DNA from: Alkalihalophilus pseudofirmus OF4
GTDB lineage: Bacteria > Bacillota > Bacilli > Bacillales > Bacillaceae_D
Length of the DNA stretch: 64,000 nucleotides
NCBI RefSeq assembly: GCF_000005825.2
Contig: NC_013791.2
Location: 3,348,001 to 3,412,000, forward strand
Direction: 5' to 3'
A program made the position numbers and the translations under genes. This document shows positions 51,800-60,470 of the stretch, piece by piece. The first letter of the stretch is position 1. Every line of letters starts with the position of its first letter. The notes beneath the pieces were generated by a model. The model was given only the letters and a program-made list of their open reading frames with translations. It did not search any database and was not told where the DNA came from.

Positions 51800-52735
51800 T
51801 TATTTTTCAATTACTCGTGGATCAAGCGCATCACGAAGGCCGTCCCCAATGAAGTTAAAGCATAATACGGTTATTAAGATCAATAAACCTGGGAATGTCG
51901 GGTACCACCAAGCGTTACGGAAAATCGTAATACTTTGAGAGTCCGTTAACATATTCCCCCAAGATGCATTTGGCGGTTGAACCCCAAGACCGAAGAAGCT
52001 TAGCGCTGATTCGGCAAGGATAAATCCACCTACTGCTAGAGTAGCCGCTACGATAACAGGTCCAAGTGCATTTGGTAAAATCTGTGTAAAGATAATCCGG
52101 GCATTAGACATCCCGATTGTACGAGAGGCAAGCACAAATTCACGTTTCTTTAAGGTTAAGAACTCTCCACGAACTACACGAGCTGTCCCCGTCCAACTTA
52201 GCAAAGCAAACACAAGAATGAGAATATTGATGCTTGGCTGCAGGATTGCAACGAGTGTAATTAATAAGAAAATATTCGGGAACGCAAGGATTACGTCTAC
52301 TAAACGCATTAAAAATGCATCCACCAGTCCGCCGAAATACCCTGCTACAGCTCCAATAACAGAGCCAATAGCCACTGCTCCAAGCATCGATGCAAACCCT
52401 ACATATAGAGATACCTGCCCACCGTAAAGCATACGGCTAAATAAATCACGCCCTAAATGATCAGTACCAAGCCAGAAATCAGAGCTTGGAGGAGCCAGAC
52501 GATTTCTAAGGTCTTGATAAGATGGATCATGTGGTGCAATATAAGGTGCTAGTAAACACGCAGTTGTAATTATAGCGAGTGTGATAATGCCAAATACGGC
52601 AAGCTTATTTTGTAAAAATTTACCAATGATAATCGATAGGAGAGAGCGACGTTCTCCAATTAACTGCTTGTCCTCAACCGGAGGTTTCCCTTCAGGTGTA
52701 CTCGGTTGAAATACTTGTTGTGCATTAGATTCCAT
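51800..52735 (-). CDS. Opp/Dpp-type peptide ABC transporter permease, OppC family (operon 1)
   Basis: A 311-residue inner permease with an N-terminal OppC_N segment, then the ABC permease core. The EAA loop that docks the ATPases is visible (ASRTIGMSNARIIFTQILPNALGPVI). About six membrane helices. The conserved end FNFIGDGLRDALDPR is present. Last gene of operon 1. It partners the OppB-type permease 15 bp upstream. Confidence 0.92.
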   Translation of the reverse strand: MESNAQQVFQPSTPEGKPPVEDKQLIGERRSLLSIIIGKFLQNKLAVFGIITLAIITTACLLAPYIAPHDPSYQDLRNRLAPPSSDFWLGTDHLGRDLFSRMLYGGQVSLYVGFASMLGAVAIGSVIGAVAGYFGGLVDAFLMRLVDVILAFPNIFLLITLVAILQPSINILILVFALLSWTGTARVVRGEFLTLKKREFVLASRTIGMSNARIIFTQILPNALGPVIVAATLAVGGFILAESALSFFGLGVQPPNASWGNMLTDSQSITIFRNAWWYPTFPGLLILITVLCFNFIGDGLRDALDPRVIEK

Positions 52736-52749
52736 GAAGTCTCCCCTCC

Positions 52750-53712
52750 TTAATACTCAATCCGCGGATCAAGGACTGCATATAAAATATCCGCAATTAA
52801 GTTACCAATTACTGTTAATAGTGCACCAAACATTGTGATCGCCATAATGACAGGATAATCACGCTGGAATGTCGCATCGATAAATAATTTCCCGATTCCA
52901 GGCCAGCCAAATACTGATTCAACGATCGCTGAACCGCCGATCATTGTCGGAAGCATTAAACCAAACATGGTGATAACCGGAATTAATCCGTTACGAAGTC
53001 CGTGCTTATAAATAACGCGGCGCTCTCTGAAACCTTTTGCACGAGCGGTACGTATATAATCTTGATTAACCACTTCAAGCATACTAGAACGTGTATAACG
53101 AGTGAGTCCCGCCATATCCGCTGTGGCAAGAACTAATGCTGGCAGTATCAAGTGTTTTAGTCGATCAAGTATACTGAAGTCAGCCCCTATTGTAGCCACA
53201 CCCCCAATAGGTGTCCATCCGAGTTGTACAGAGAATACCATGATCAACATAATTCCTAGCCAAAAGTTCGGTGTGGCAAGTCCAATAAACGACCCAAAGG
53301 TCACTCCATAATCCGTTAAAGAATACTGCCTAGTAGCTGAAATAACCCCAAATGGTATCGCTATTATGGCTGCTAAAAACAGCGAGGTCGCCATTAGTAG
53401 CAAAGTATTTGGAAGACGATCTAAAATCATTTCCGTTACAGGCATCTTACGTGAATAGGACGTTCCAAAGTCACCTTGAGCAACGTTACCTAACCAACGT
53501 ACATATTGCACAGGAATCGGATCATTTAACCCTAGTCGTTCAATTTGAGCTTCTCGTACTTCTGCAGAAATCTCAGGATCAAGATTTAAAATAGCAGGCT
53601 TACCTGGTGCAGCATACATAATTGCAAATGATATGATGGAAATACCAATTAGAATTGGGATCATCATGATCAGCCGTCTGATGATGTAACTAGTCATAAT
53701 TTCATTCCTCAC
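52750..53712 (-). CDS. Opp/Dpp-type peptide ABC transporter permease, OppB family (operon 1)
   Basis: 320 residues. Family start (YIIRRLIMMIPILIGISIISFAIM) and EAA loop (TARAKGFRERRVIYKHGLRNGLIPVI) are visible, ending VLDPRIEY as usual. Six membrane helices. A stable hairpin separates it from the binding-protein gene upstream, probably limiting permease relative to binding protein. Confidence 0.92.
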   Translation of the reverse strand: MRNEIMTSYIIRRLIMMIPILIGISIISFAIMYAAPGKPAILNLDPEISAEVREAQIERLGLNDPIPVQYVRWLGNVAQGDFGTSYSRKMPVTEMILDRLPNTLLLMATSLFLAAIIAIPFGVISATRQYSLTDYGVTFGSFIGLATPNFWLGIMLIMVFSVQLGWTPIGGVATIGADFSILDRLKHLILPALVLATADMAGLTRYTRSSMLEVVNQDYIRTARAKGFRERRVIYKHGLRNGLIPVITMFGLMLPTMIGGSAIVESVFGWPGIGKLFIDATFQRDYPVIMAITMFGALLTVIGNLIADILYAVLDPRIEY

Positions 53713-53739
53713 AATCCCTCAAGATAGTTTAGTAGAGTA

Positions 53740-53763
53740 GGAAGGGGAGGGAAATCCCCTTCC
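53740..53763 (-). other. Intercistronic hairpin between binding-protein and permease genes (operon 1)
   Basis: GGAAGGGGA and TCCCCTTCC form a perfect 9-bp stem with no T-run. It is likely an mRNA-stabilising hairpin giving more binding protein than permease. Operon 2 has a counterpart at the same place. Confidence 0.65.
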
Positions 53764-53780
53764 CCCCACTACTTGAAGGC

Positions 53781-55457
53781 TTACTCTGTTACGTACCACT
53801 CATTAACTTTGTAGCTGTTTAAACGTGGGTGATGAGTAAAACCTTGCAAACGGTTATTTAAAAGTACATGTTGTTCTGGATAGAATAAGAACGTGTATGG
53901 TTGCTCTTCAGCAACAATTTGGAAGATCTCAGAAATTGCTTCTGCACGCTCATCCTGATCCACAATTTTCTTGTTTGCATCTGCAAGTTCATCAACAGTC
54001 GGATTATTGTAAGAGATACTGTTTAAGCCAGCTTGATTTTCACGGGAATGCCAAATCGCTGATGGATCTGGATCAAGACCTAATCCCCATGCAAGCACAA
54101 CTGCATCAAAATCACGGTTTGGAGGATTTGTTTGTTCTAAGAACGCACCCCACTCCATTTGACGAGCTTCTACTTCAATACCGATATCACCAAGCATTTG
54201 TTGAACAATAACACCAATGTCACGACGAACGACGTTACCATCATTAGAAAGGATTTCAAAAGCGAAACGCTCTCCATCTTTTTCAAGGATGCCATCAGCA
54301 CCAGGCTCCCAGCCAGCTTCAGCTAAAAGCTCTTTTGCACCTTCAGGATCATAATCAAATTCAGGAGCAGAATCAGGATAAGCCCAGCTAAGAGGAGATG
54401 CCGGAGCATGCGCTACTTCTGCACGTCCTTCCATAATTTCATCAACGATAAGCTGACGATCAATAGCCATTGTTAAAGCTTGACGTACTTTAGGGTCTTG
54501 GAATAATGGACGCTCATTATTCCATCCAATGTAGTCATATCGTAATGCTAGAGTTGAAGAAATACGACCGTGGTCATATGTTTCAGCTGTAGCATATTCT
54601 GTAGCAGGCAGAATCATATGATCTGTTTCACCAGTTTCAAATAGTAATAATTCAGCGTTTGAATCCGACGCTACACGCCATGTGATTTTGTCTAAATATG
54701 GACCATCAGCAAAATAATCTTCATGAGCAACAAGCTCAATATATTGTCCATCTACATACTCAACGAATTCAAATGGACCGGCACCAATTGGGTTGTTACG
54801 GTTATATTCCATGTGCTCTTCAAGATCTGCTACAGGAACATCGTCTAGAATATGTTTAGGAAGAATTCCATAAGTAGTACGTGTAGAGAACGTAGCATCT
54901 ACATCAGATAAAATGAACTTTACTGTGTAATCGTCAATGACCTCAACACTATCAAGGTATTCAAAATCACCAGCACGTGGGCCTGTGTAATCTTCGTGGA
55001 TGAAGATATCGTAAGTAAACTTTACATCTTCAGCTGTAAGCTCTTCTCCATCGTGGAATAGAACACCTTCATGAATCGTATACGTATGCTCTAATCCATC
55101 TTCAGAAATCTCAGGCAATTCTGTTGCAAGGGATGGAGTTAGATTTAATTCAGGGTCAGCCTCAATAAGCTGCGCATGAATCATATCTGCTACATCACTA
55201 CTAGCTGTATCTTGAATATAAAGCGGGTTGAATGTTACCGGCTCACCCGATGTGCTTAAAACGATACTTCCACCTTGTTGAGGCTCGCCGCTTGCAGCTT
55301 CCTCACCATCACCATCTTCGCCTTCACCTTCTACTGGATCTTCAACATCTGGATCTTCATCTGTTGATGCAGGCTCATCTGAACCGCCGCATGCTGCAAG
55401 TACAAGCATAAGCGCCATGACCATGCCTAACAGCACTAACAAACTTTTCTTTGTCAT
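53781..55457 (-). CDS. Peptide-binding lipoprotein, SBP family 5 (operon 1)
   Basis: About 558 residues. Signal peptide MTKKSLLVLLGMVMALMLVL with lipobox LAAC anchors it outside the membrane; an acidic linker (about 24-55) follows. The SBP_bac_5 domain (VKFTYDIFIHEDYTG, RYDYIGWNNERPLFQDPKVRQALTMAID) binds peptides. I start at ATG 55457, with GGGGG upstream, not 18 codons earlier. Ligand range (di- or oligopeptide, nickel) cannot be told from sequence. Confidence 0.92.
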   Translation of the reverse strand: MTKKSLLVLLGMVMALMLVLAACGGSDEPASTDEDPDVEDPVEGEGEDGDGEEAASGEPQQGGSIVLSTSGEPVTFNPLYIQDTASSDVADMIHAQLIEADPELNLTPSLATELPEISEDGLEHTYTIHEGVLFHDGEELTAEDVKFTYDIFIHEDYTGPRAGDFEYLDSVEVIDDYTVKFILSDVDATFSTRTTYGILPKHILDDVPVADLEEHMEYNRNNPIGAGPFEFVEYVDGQYIELVAHEDYFADGPYLDKITWRVASDSNAELLLFETGETDHMILPATEYATAETYDHGRISSTLALRYDYIGWNNERPLFQDPKVRQALTMAIDRQLIVDEIMEGRAEVAHAPASPLSWAYPDSAPEFDYDPEGAKELLAEAGWEPGADGILEKDGERFAFEILSNDGNVVRRDIGVIVQQMLGDIGIEVEARQMEWGAFLEQTNPPNRDFDAVVLAWGLGLDPDPSAIWHSRENQAGLNSISYNNPTVDELADANKKIVDQDERAEAISEIFQIVAEEQPYTFLFYPEQHVLLNNRLQGFTHHPRLNSYKVNEWYVTE

Positions 55458-55587
55458 CGTCTTTCCCCCTAAACCTTTTTTAAGTATTTTTTCTTGCAGT
55501 CTTGCTAACATCCTACTGCTTTGCCTTTAGCCTTAGTATGTAGGCAACACCTCCCTTAATGATTAACCTTTTTCAAACATTCTTGGC

Positions 55588-56604
55588 TTACTTATAAAGG
55601 TGACAAGCTACAAAATGATCTTTTTTCACTTCTCTATATGCCGGCGTGACTTGCTTACACTCTTCCATCGCCATCGGACAGCGTGTATGGAACACACATC
55701 CTGTCGGCGGGTTAGATGGACTTGGAATTTCCCCTGTTAAAATAATGCGCTCACGTTTCACTTCTGTCGGGTGTGAACGAGGCACCGCTGATAAGAGCGC
55801 CTGTGTGTAAGGATGCAATGGATCAGCATATAAATCCTTCTTACTTGCTACTTCCATCATTTTCCCAAGGTACATTACACCGATTCGATCAGAAATATGT
55901 TTAACAACCCCCAGATCATGGGCAATAAATAAGTAAGTGAGTCCAAACTCATCTTGAAGATCTTTAAATAGATTCAATACCTGAGACTGAACAGACACAT
56001 CAAGGGCTGATACTGGCTCATCTCCAATAATCAATTTAGGATTTAATGCCAGGGCTCGTGCAATCCCGATACGCTGACGCTGACCACCTGAAAACTCATG
56101 CGGGTAACGATTGGCGTAGGCTGGATTCAAACCAACTTTTTCCATCAAATCTTCAATGTATTCCTGCCTAGCTTTCCCTTTATACATACCGTGAACGCTT
56201 AATGGTTCACGTAAGATTGTTTGCACCGTTTTTCGCGGGTTAAGCGAAGAGAATGGATCCTGGAATACCATTTGGATATCCTTACGAAATGGATGCAGCT
56301 CTCTTTCTTTCATGTTGGAGATATCTTTTCCGTCAAAGATGATCTGACCATCAGTCGGTTCATATAGACGCATTAACGTTCGTCCGGTTGTGGACTTCCC
56401 GCAGCCAGACTCTCCTACAAGACCGAATGTTTCTCCTTTTCGAACGAAGAAGCTGATGTCATCTACTGCTTTGACATGACCCACTGTTCTTTGAAACATT
56501 CCTTTTTTGATTGGGAAATGTTTTTTCAGGCCATTTACTTCAAGCAATACATCGTTCTCTTTAGCCGCGCCAGCATCCGGGCGGTCAGTTAGTTGTGTGC
56601 TCAT
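55588..56604 (-). CDS. Opp/Dpp-type ABC ATPase, OppF family (operon 1)
   Basis: About 338 residues. Walker [10 protein letters not shown] (near 70), signature [15 protein letters not shown] (near 155), Walker [13 protein letters not shown], and the C-terminal oligopeptide-transporter extension with cysteines ([16 protein letters not shown]) that binds an iron-sulfur cluster in some members. Start ATG 56604 follows AAGGAG and overlaps oppD by 20 nt. Confidence 0.92.
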   Translation of the reverse strand: MSTQLTDRPDAGAAKENDVLLEVNGLKKHFPIKKGMFQRTVGHVKAVDDISFFVRKGETFGLVGESGCGKSTTGRTLMRLYEPTDGQIIFDGKDISNMKERELHPFRKDIQMVFQDPFSSLNPRKTVQTILREPLSVHGMYKGKARQEYIEDLMEKVGLNPAYANRYPHEFSGGQRQRIGIARALALNPKLIIGDEPVSALDVSVQSQVLNLFKDLQDEFGLTYLFIAHDLGVVKHISDRIGVMYLGKMMEVASKKDLYADPLHPYTQALLSAVPRSHPTEVKRERIILTGEIPSPSNPPTGCVFHTRCPMAMEECKQVTPAYREVKKDHFVACHLYK

Positions 56605-57592
56605 TGTTGCTCGCTCCTTCCTCAAACAAGAAACATCTCACCTTACGTCCCGGTTCAACCTCAAGCAGCTCAGGCTGCTCTCCTACACAGCGCGCCATAG
56701 CGTGCGGACATCGTGTGACAAAGCGGCATCCTGTAGGAAAGTTGTCCGGTGTCGGCACATTCCCGGCAATCGATGTAAGCCGATCTTTTTCATCATCAAC
56801 ATGCGGTACAGATTCCATTAATCCTTTTGTATAAGGATGAAGAGGCTTATCAAACAACGGAACCACATTCGCTTCTTCAACCACCTGGCCTGCATACATG
56901 ACGACAACGCGGTCGGCAAGTTCAGCTACCACTCCCAAATCATGAGTAATGAGAATAATAGAAGAGTTAAATTTATCACTTAATCCTCGCATTAGATCAA
57001 GAATCTGCGCTTGAACCGTTACATCCAGTGCTGTGGTTGGCTCATCGGCAATTAATAGTTTCGGGTCACAGCTCATCGCCATTGCAATCATGACACGCTG
57101 CCTCATCCCGCCAGATAAGCGGTGCGGATAATCACGAAGAATTTCATCTACGCGAGAGAATCCAACGAGCTGCAGCATTTCACGAGCGCGCTCGTAAGCT
57201 TGTTTCTTTGAGAGCTTCTTGTGGTAGATGAGCGTTTCCATCAACTGATCTCCAACTGTAAATACAGGGTTTAATGAGGTCATCGGCTCCTGGAAGATCA
57301 TTCCGATATCATTTCCACGAACCTTATACATCTTGTCTTCCCCTTGCTTGAGAAGATCCTCACCATTGAATACAATTTCTCCGCCAACGGTTTTTCCGCC
57401 CGGAGAAGGTACCAGCCGCATAAGAGATAACGTAGTCATACTCTTACCAGACCCTGATTCCCCTACAATCGCCAATGTTTCCCCTTGTTTCACTTCAAAG
57501 GACACATCATCTACAACAGGAAGCTCTTTTCCTTTTTTAAAGAAATAGGTTTTTAGATTTCGAACCTCTAGCAATGGCTTGTTTTCCACCAT
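56585..57592 (-). CDS. Opp/Dpp-type ABC ATPase, OppD family (operon 1)
   Basis: 335 residues. Walker [10 protein letters not shown], signature [15 protein letters not shown], Walker [13 protein letters not shown], and the C-terminal cysteine extension ([16 protein letters not shown]). First gene of operon 1, after a long leader with a promoter and CodY-like box. Works with OppF as the ATPase pair. Confidence 0.93.
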   Translation of the reverse strand: MVENKPLLEVRNLKTYFFKKGKELPVVDDVSFEVKQGETLAIVGESGSGKSMTTLSLMRLVPSPGGKTVGGEIVFNGEDLLKQGEDKMYKVRGNDIGMIFQEPMTSLNPVFTVGDQLMETLIYHKKLSKKQAYERAREMLQLVGFSRVDEILRDYPHRLSGGMRQRVMIAMAMSCDPKLLIADEPTTALDVTVQAQILDLMRGLSDKFNSSIILITHDLGVVAELADRVVVMYAGQVVEEANVVPLFDKPLHPYTKGLMESVPHVDDEKDRLTSIAGNVPTPDNFPTGCRFVTRCPHAMARCVGEQPELLEVEPGRKVRCFLFEEGASNNEHTTN

Positions 57593-57790
57593 AACATTTA
57601 CACCTCTTTATCCTAGAAGACTACATTCCAATTATGAAATAACGAGAAAGAGCTTGAATCTATTTCCCAGGTAAGCAAGAACAAGAAAATTATGAATTAT
57701 CAAGAGAATTGAATACTCATTCATACCTGGTATGGACTAAAACAATCGGCCATACCCATTGTCTCAGCTGCTATTATCAACTTTTCTCAT

Positions 57791-57854
57791 AGTTTTCTGC
57801 AAATTTAGTAAATTGGACTAACGTCATTATATGTCAATGTCATAAAGAATGCAA
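57791..57854 (-). promoter_or_regulatory. Promoter and CodY-like box of Opp operon 1
   Basis: On the minus strand TTGCAT (57849-57854), 17 bp, TATAAT (57826-57831) predicts start near 57819. Just downstream, 57791-57805 reads AATTTGCAGAAAACT, matching the CodY motif AATTTTCWGAAAATT at 13 of 15. A repressor there would block early transcription, fitting amino-acid control of peptide uptake. The gap at 57593-57790 otherwise shows nothing clear. Confidence 0.6.
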
Positions 57855-58157
57855 TATTCAATCTTTTTAAAATAATTTTTCTTTGTGATAAATTCTTACA
57901 GACTTCGTAATCAAAATGTAATGAAACATTGTCCTTATGCGATTTAACAGGCTTCCAATTCGAATTGTGTAAATAAAAAAGCCATTCCTTACGAATTTAT
58001 AAACAAGCTTATAGACCCATAATTGGGAGAATCAAGCAAAAAATTATATTAATATAAAGGTAAGCGTTTACATTTAATGGATGTAGATGTGTGATGTCGG
58101 ACGAGTGTATACCACATTAATATGTATCGGGTGCTGGGCAGGAATAGTGCAGAGCCT

Positions 58158-58335
58158 GATTGCGTCAGTTGTAGCCTTTAATGCGTCTTCCCTCTCTACT
58201 TATGCGTCGCTCTCTTCTATAATTGCGTCGCTTCAGACCAATATTGCGCCTCTCTCCTCTTATTGCGTCAGTCTTCGCCGCTATTTGATCGATTTCCTGC
58301 TTATATGTAATATTTCCCTGCATTAATGCGCCGGT
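58158..58335. repeat. 21-nt-phased array F (longest)
   Basis: GCG cores at 58163, 58184, 58205, 58226, 58247, 58266, then decayed units near 58287 and 58308, and 58329: steps 21, 21, 21, 21, 19, then 21. Most read ATTGCGTC or AATGCGTC; intervening bases are pyrimidine-rich and not conserved. GACGCAAT is in the sense direction of the operon-2 permease gene ending to the right. Confidence 0.88.
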
Positions 58336-58429
58336 TGCTCCACACGCAGTGGCTTTTGTACCAAAAATCTTCCGCTACCCAAAATAAAATACCGAGTTTC
58401 TTCTATATTATAACGCGTCACATAAGTAA

Positions 58430-58460
58430 AGCTCCTCTGGCCTCATCGCCTAGAGGAGCT
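58430..58460 (-). terminator. Terminator of Opp operon 2
   Basis: AGCTCCTCT and AGAGGAGCT form a 9-bp stem with a 13-base loop; TTTACTT follows on the minus strand, a weak U-tract. Confidence 0.7.
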
Positions 58461-58472
58461 ATACTCTTTAAT

Positions 58473-59387
58473 CTAGCTTTTCATTTTCGGATCGAGCGCA
58501 TCACGCAGTCCGTCTCCGATCATATTAAATCCTAGTACAACAAGCATGATCGAGAACCCTGGGAACAGCACCGTCCATGGGGCGGACTGGATGAATTGTC
58601 GTGAATCAGATAGCATCTTGCCCCACTCTGGCATCGGCGCTTGGGCACCTAAGCCGAGGAATCCAAGTGCTGCGGCTTCGAGTATCGCTGTACCGAATCC
58701 GAGCGTTGCTTGAACAATGATCGGTGCGAGACTATTTGGGAGAATATGATGGAAGATGATCCTGCCATTCTTCATCCCCTGCGCCTTGGCTGCCATAATA
58801 AATTCTTCTTCCCGCAAGCTGATGACCTTTGAACGGACCAGCCGTCCAAAAATAGGCACGTTGACAATCGCAATCGCAATCAACGCATTTTGCAATGACG
58901 GTCCTAAGATCGCAACAATTGCAATTGCTAATAGAATGCTTGGGAAAGCGAGCATAATATCGAAAATGCGAGAGATCAACATATCAATCCAGCGGCCGTA
59001 GTAGCCAGCGATCAAGCCAAGCGTCGTCCCGAAAATCAGAGCCCCTGTAACTGCAAAGAACCCGACTTGGAGGGAAAGTCTTGCCCCGTACACAATTCTC
59101 GTAAAAATATCCCGCCCAAAATCATCGGTTCCAAACCAATGTTCAGCAGAAGGACCCTGCAGGCGGTTTGACGGGTTGGTTTCAGCATAAGAGCTGCTCG
59201 TTAAAAGCGGAGCGAATATAGCAATTAAAATAAAACTAGTAATAATAATGAGCCCGACAATTGCGAGCTTATTCTTCTTCAGCTGCTTAAACGCTTCCCT
59301 CCAAGGAGAAACCGCTGTATATTGATCCTCTGGAGGGGGCGAATTAGGCTCTGGTGTCATCAACGGCTTAGCATGTTCTGTTTTCAT
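58473..59387 (-). CDS. Opp/Dpp-type permease, OppC family (operon 2)
   Basis: 304 residues. OppC_N segment followed by the permease core with EAA loop (AAKAQGMKNGRIIFHHILPNSLAPII) and the end FNMIGDGLRDALDPKMKS. Paralogue of the operon-1 OppC. Last gene of operon 2, 12 bp after the OppB gene. Confidence 0.92.
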   Translation of the reverse strand: MKTEHAKPLMTPEPNSPPPEDQYTAVSPWREAFKQLKKNKLAIVGLIIITSFILIAIFAPLLTSSSYAETNPSNRLQGPSAEHWFGTDDFGRDIFTRIVYGARLSLQVGFFAVTGALIFGTTLGLIAGYYGRWIDMLISRIFDIMLAFPSILLAIAIVAILGPSLQNALIAIAIVNVPIFGRLVRSKVISLREEEFIMAAKAQGMKNGRIIFHHILPNSLAPIIVQATLGFGTAILEAAALGFLGLGAQAPMPEWGKMLSDSRQFIQSAPWTVLFPGFSIMLVVLGFNMIGDGLRDALDPKMKS

Positions 59388-59399
59388 CCGAGTCCCTCC

Positions 59400-60401
59400 T
59401 TAATATTTAATCCGCGGATCAATGTAGGAATACAGCAGATCAACAAATAAATTAATTAAAACAAAAATGGTCGCAACAACGAGAATTCCAGATTGAATGA
59501 CCGGATAGTCACGATAATTGATGGCTTCAAAAATATAACGTCCAATTCCCGGCCAGCTGAAAATCGTCTCGGTTAAGATGGCGCCGCCTAACAGGTTCCC
59601 CGTTTGCAGACCAACCACCGTTAATACCGGAATTAATGCATTTTTCAGCGCATGTTTATAAATAACCACACCTTGTCCTGAACCTTTTGCATTGACTGTT
59701 CGAATATAATCCGAGCGAAGCACTTCAAGCATACTCGAACGGGTCATTCTTGCAATAATTGCCATCGGAATCGTGCCAAGTGCAATTCCCGGAAGAATTA
59801 AATGTTTGATCGACTCCCATGTCTTATCAAATTGCCCGCTAATGATCGTATCGAATACGTAGAGTCCGGTCGTTGAAATAATCGGATCACGCGGATTATC
59901 TCGTCCGAAAGCCGGGAGCCACCCAAGCTCTTGAGCAAAGATCCACTGCTCCATCAACGCGAGCCAAAAGATCGGCATCGACACTCCGACGAGCGCAATG
60001 AACATACTCAAATAGTCAAACCAAGAATTTTGCTTCCACGCACTGACAATACCAGCGTTGACACCAATAATAATGGCAAAAATCATTGCAAAAATCGTCA
60101 ACTCGATAGTGGCTGCTAAATATGGCCAAATTTCTTCCATAATCGGTTTATTTGTTCTAAGAGACGTCCCTAAATCCCCTGTTGCCAAGTCTTTCATGTA
60201 TAACCCGTATTGCACCCAGTACGGCTCATTTAGTCCAAGACGCTCTTCAAGATCAGCGATTGCTTGAGGAGAGGCTTGTTCACCAAGAATGGTTTGTGCG
60301 GGGTTTCCAGGTATTAAGTGAATGATTGAAAACGTCACGATTGTCATCCCGATTAAAACAGGAATCAACAATAATAAACGTCGCATCGCATAAGCCAGCA
60401 T
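59400..60401 (-). CDS. Opp/Dpp-type permease, OppB family (operon 2)
   Basis: 333 residues. Start YAMRRLLLLIPVLIGMTIVTFSI, EAA loop (TVNAKGSGQGVVIYKHALKNALIPVL), end SYIDPRIKY. Six membrane helices with one larger external loop (about 165-195) than the operon-1 copy. Preceded by a strong intercistronic hairpin. Confidence 0.92.
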   Translation of the reverse strand: MLAYAMRRLLLLIPVLIGMTIVTFSIIHLIPGNPAQTILGEQASPQAIADLEERLGLNEPYWVQYGLYMKDLATGDLGTSLRTNKPIMEEIWPYLAATIELTIFAMIFAIIIGVNAGIVSAWKQNSWFDYLSMFIALVGVSMPIFWLALMEQWIFAQELGWLPAFGRDNPRDPIISTTGLYVFDTIISGQFDKTWESIKHLILPGIALGTIPMAIIARMTRSSMLEVLRSDYIRTVNAKGSGQGVVIYKHALKNALIPVLTVVGLQTGNLLGGAILTETIFSWPGIGRYIFEAINYRDYPVIQSGILVVATIFVLINLFVDLLYSYIDPRIKY

Positions 60402-60428
60402 GATGTCACCTCGCTACTATTTAATCCT

Positions 60429-60459
60429 AAAAAAGGAGGAGTAGAGACGTCTCTACTCC
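60429..60459 (-). terminator. Attenuator-like hairpin between binding-protein and permease genes (operon 2)
   Basis: 60438-60459 is a perfect 22-base palindrome (GGAGTAGAGAC and its complement), followed on the minus strand by TCC and six T. As the operon continues, it is probably a partial terminator giving excess binding protein. Confidence 0.75.
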
Positions 60460-60470
60460 CCACCTTTTGC

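Noticed and set aside
47292-58335. Phased arrays as CRISPR
   Set aside because: Only 8-9 bases are shared per 21-nt unit, there is no leader and no cas gene, and units decay gradually.
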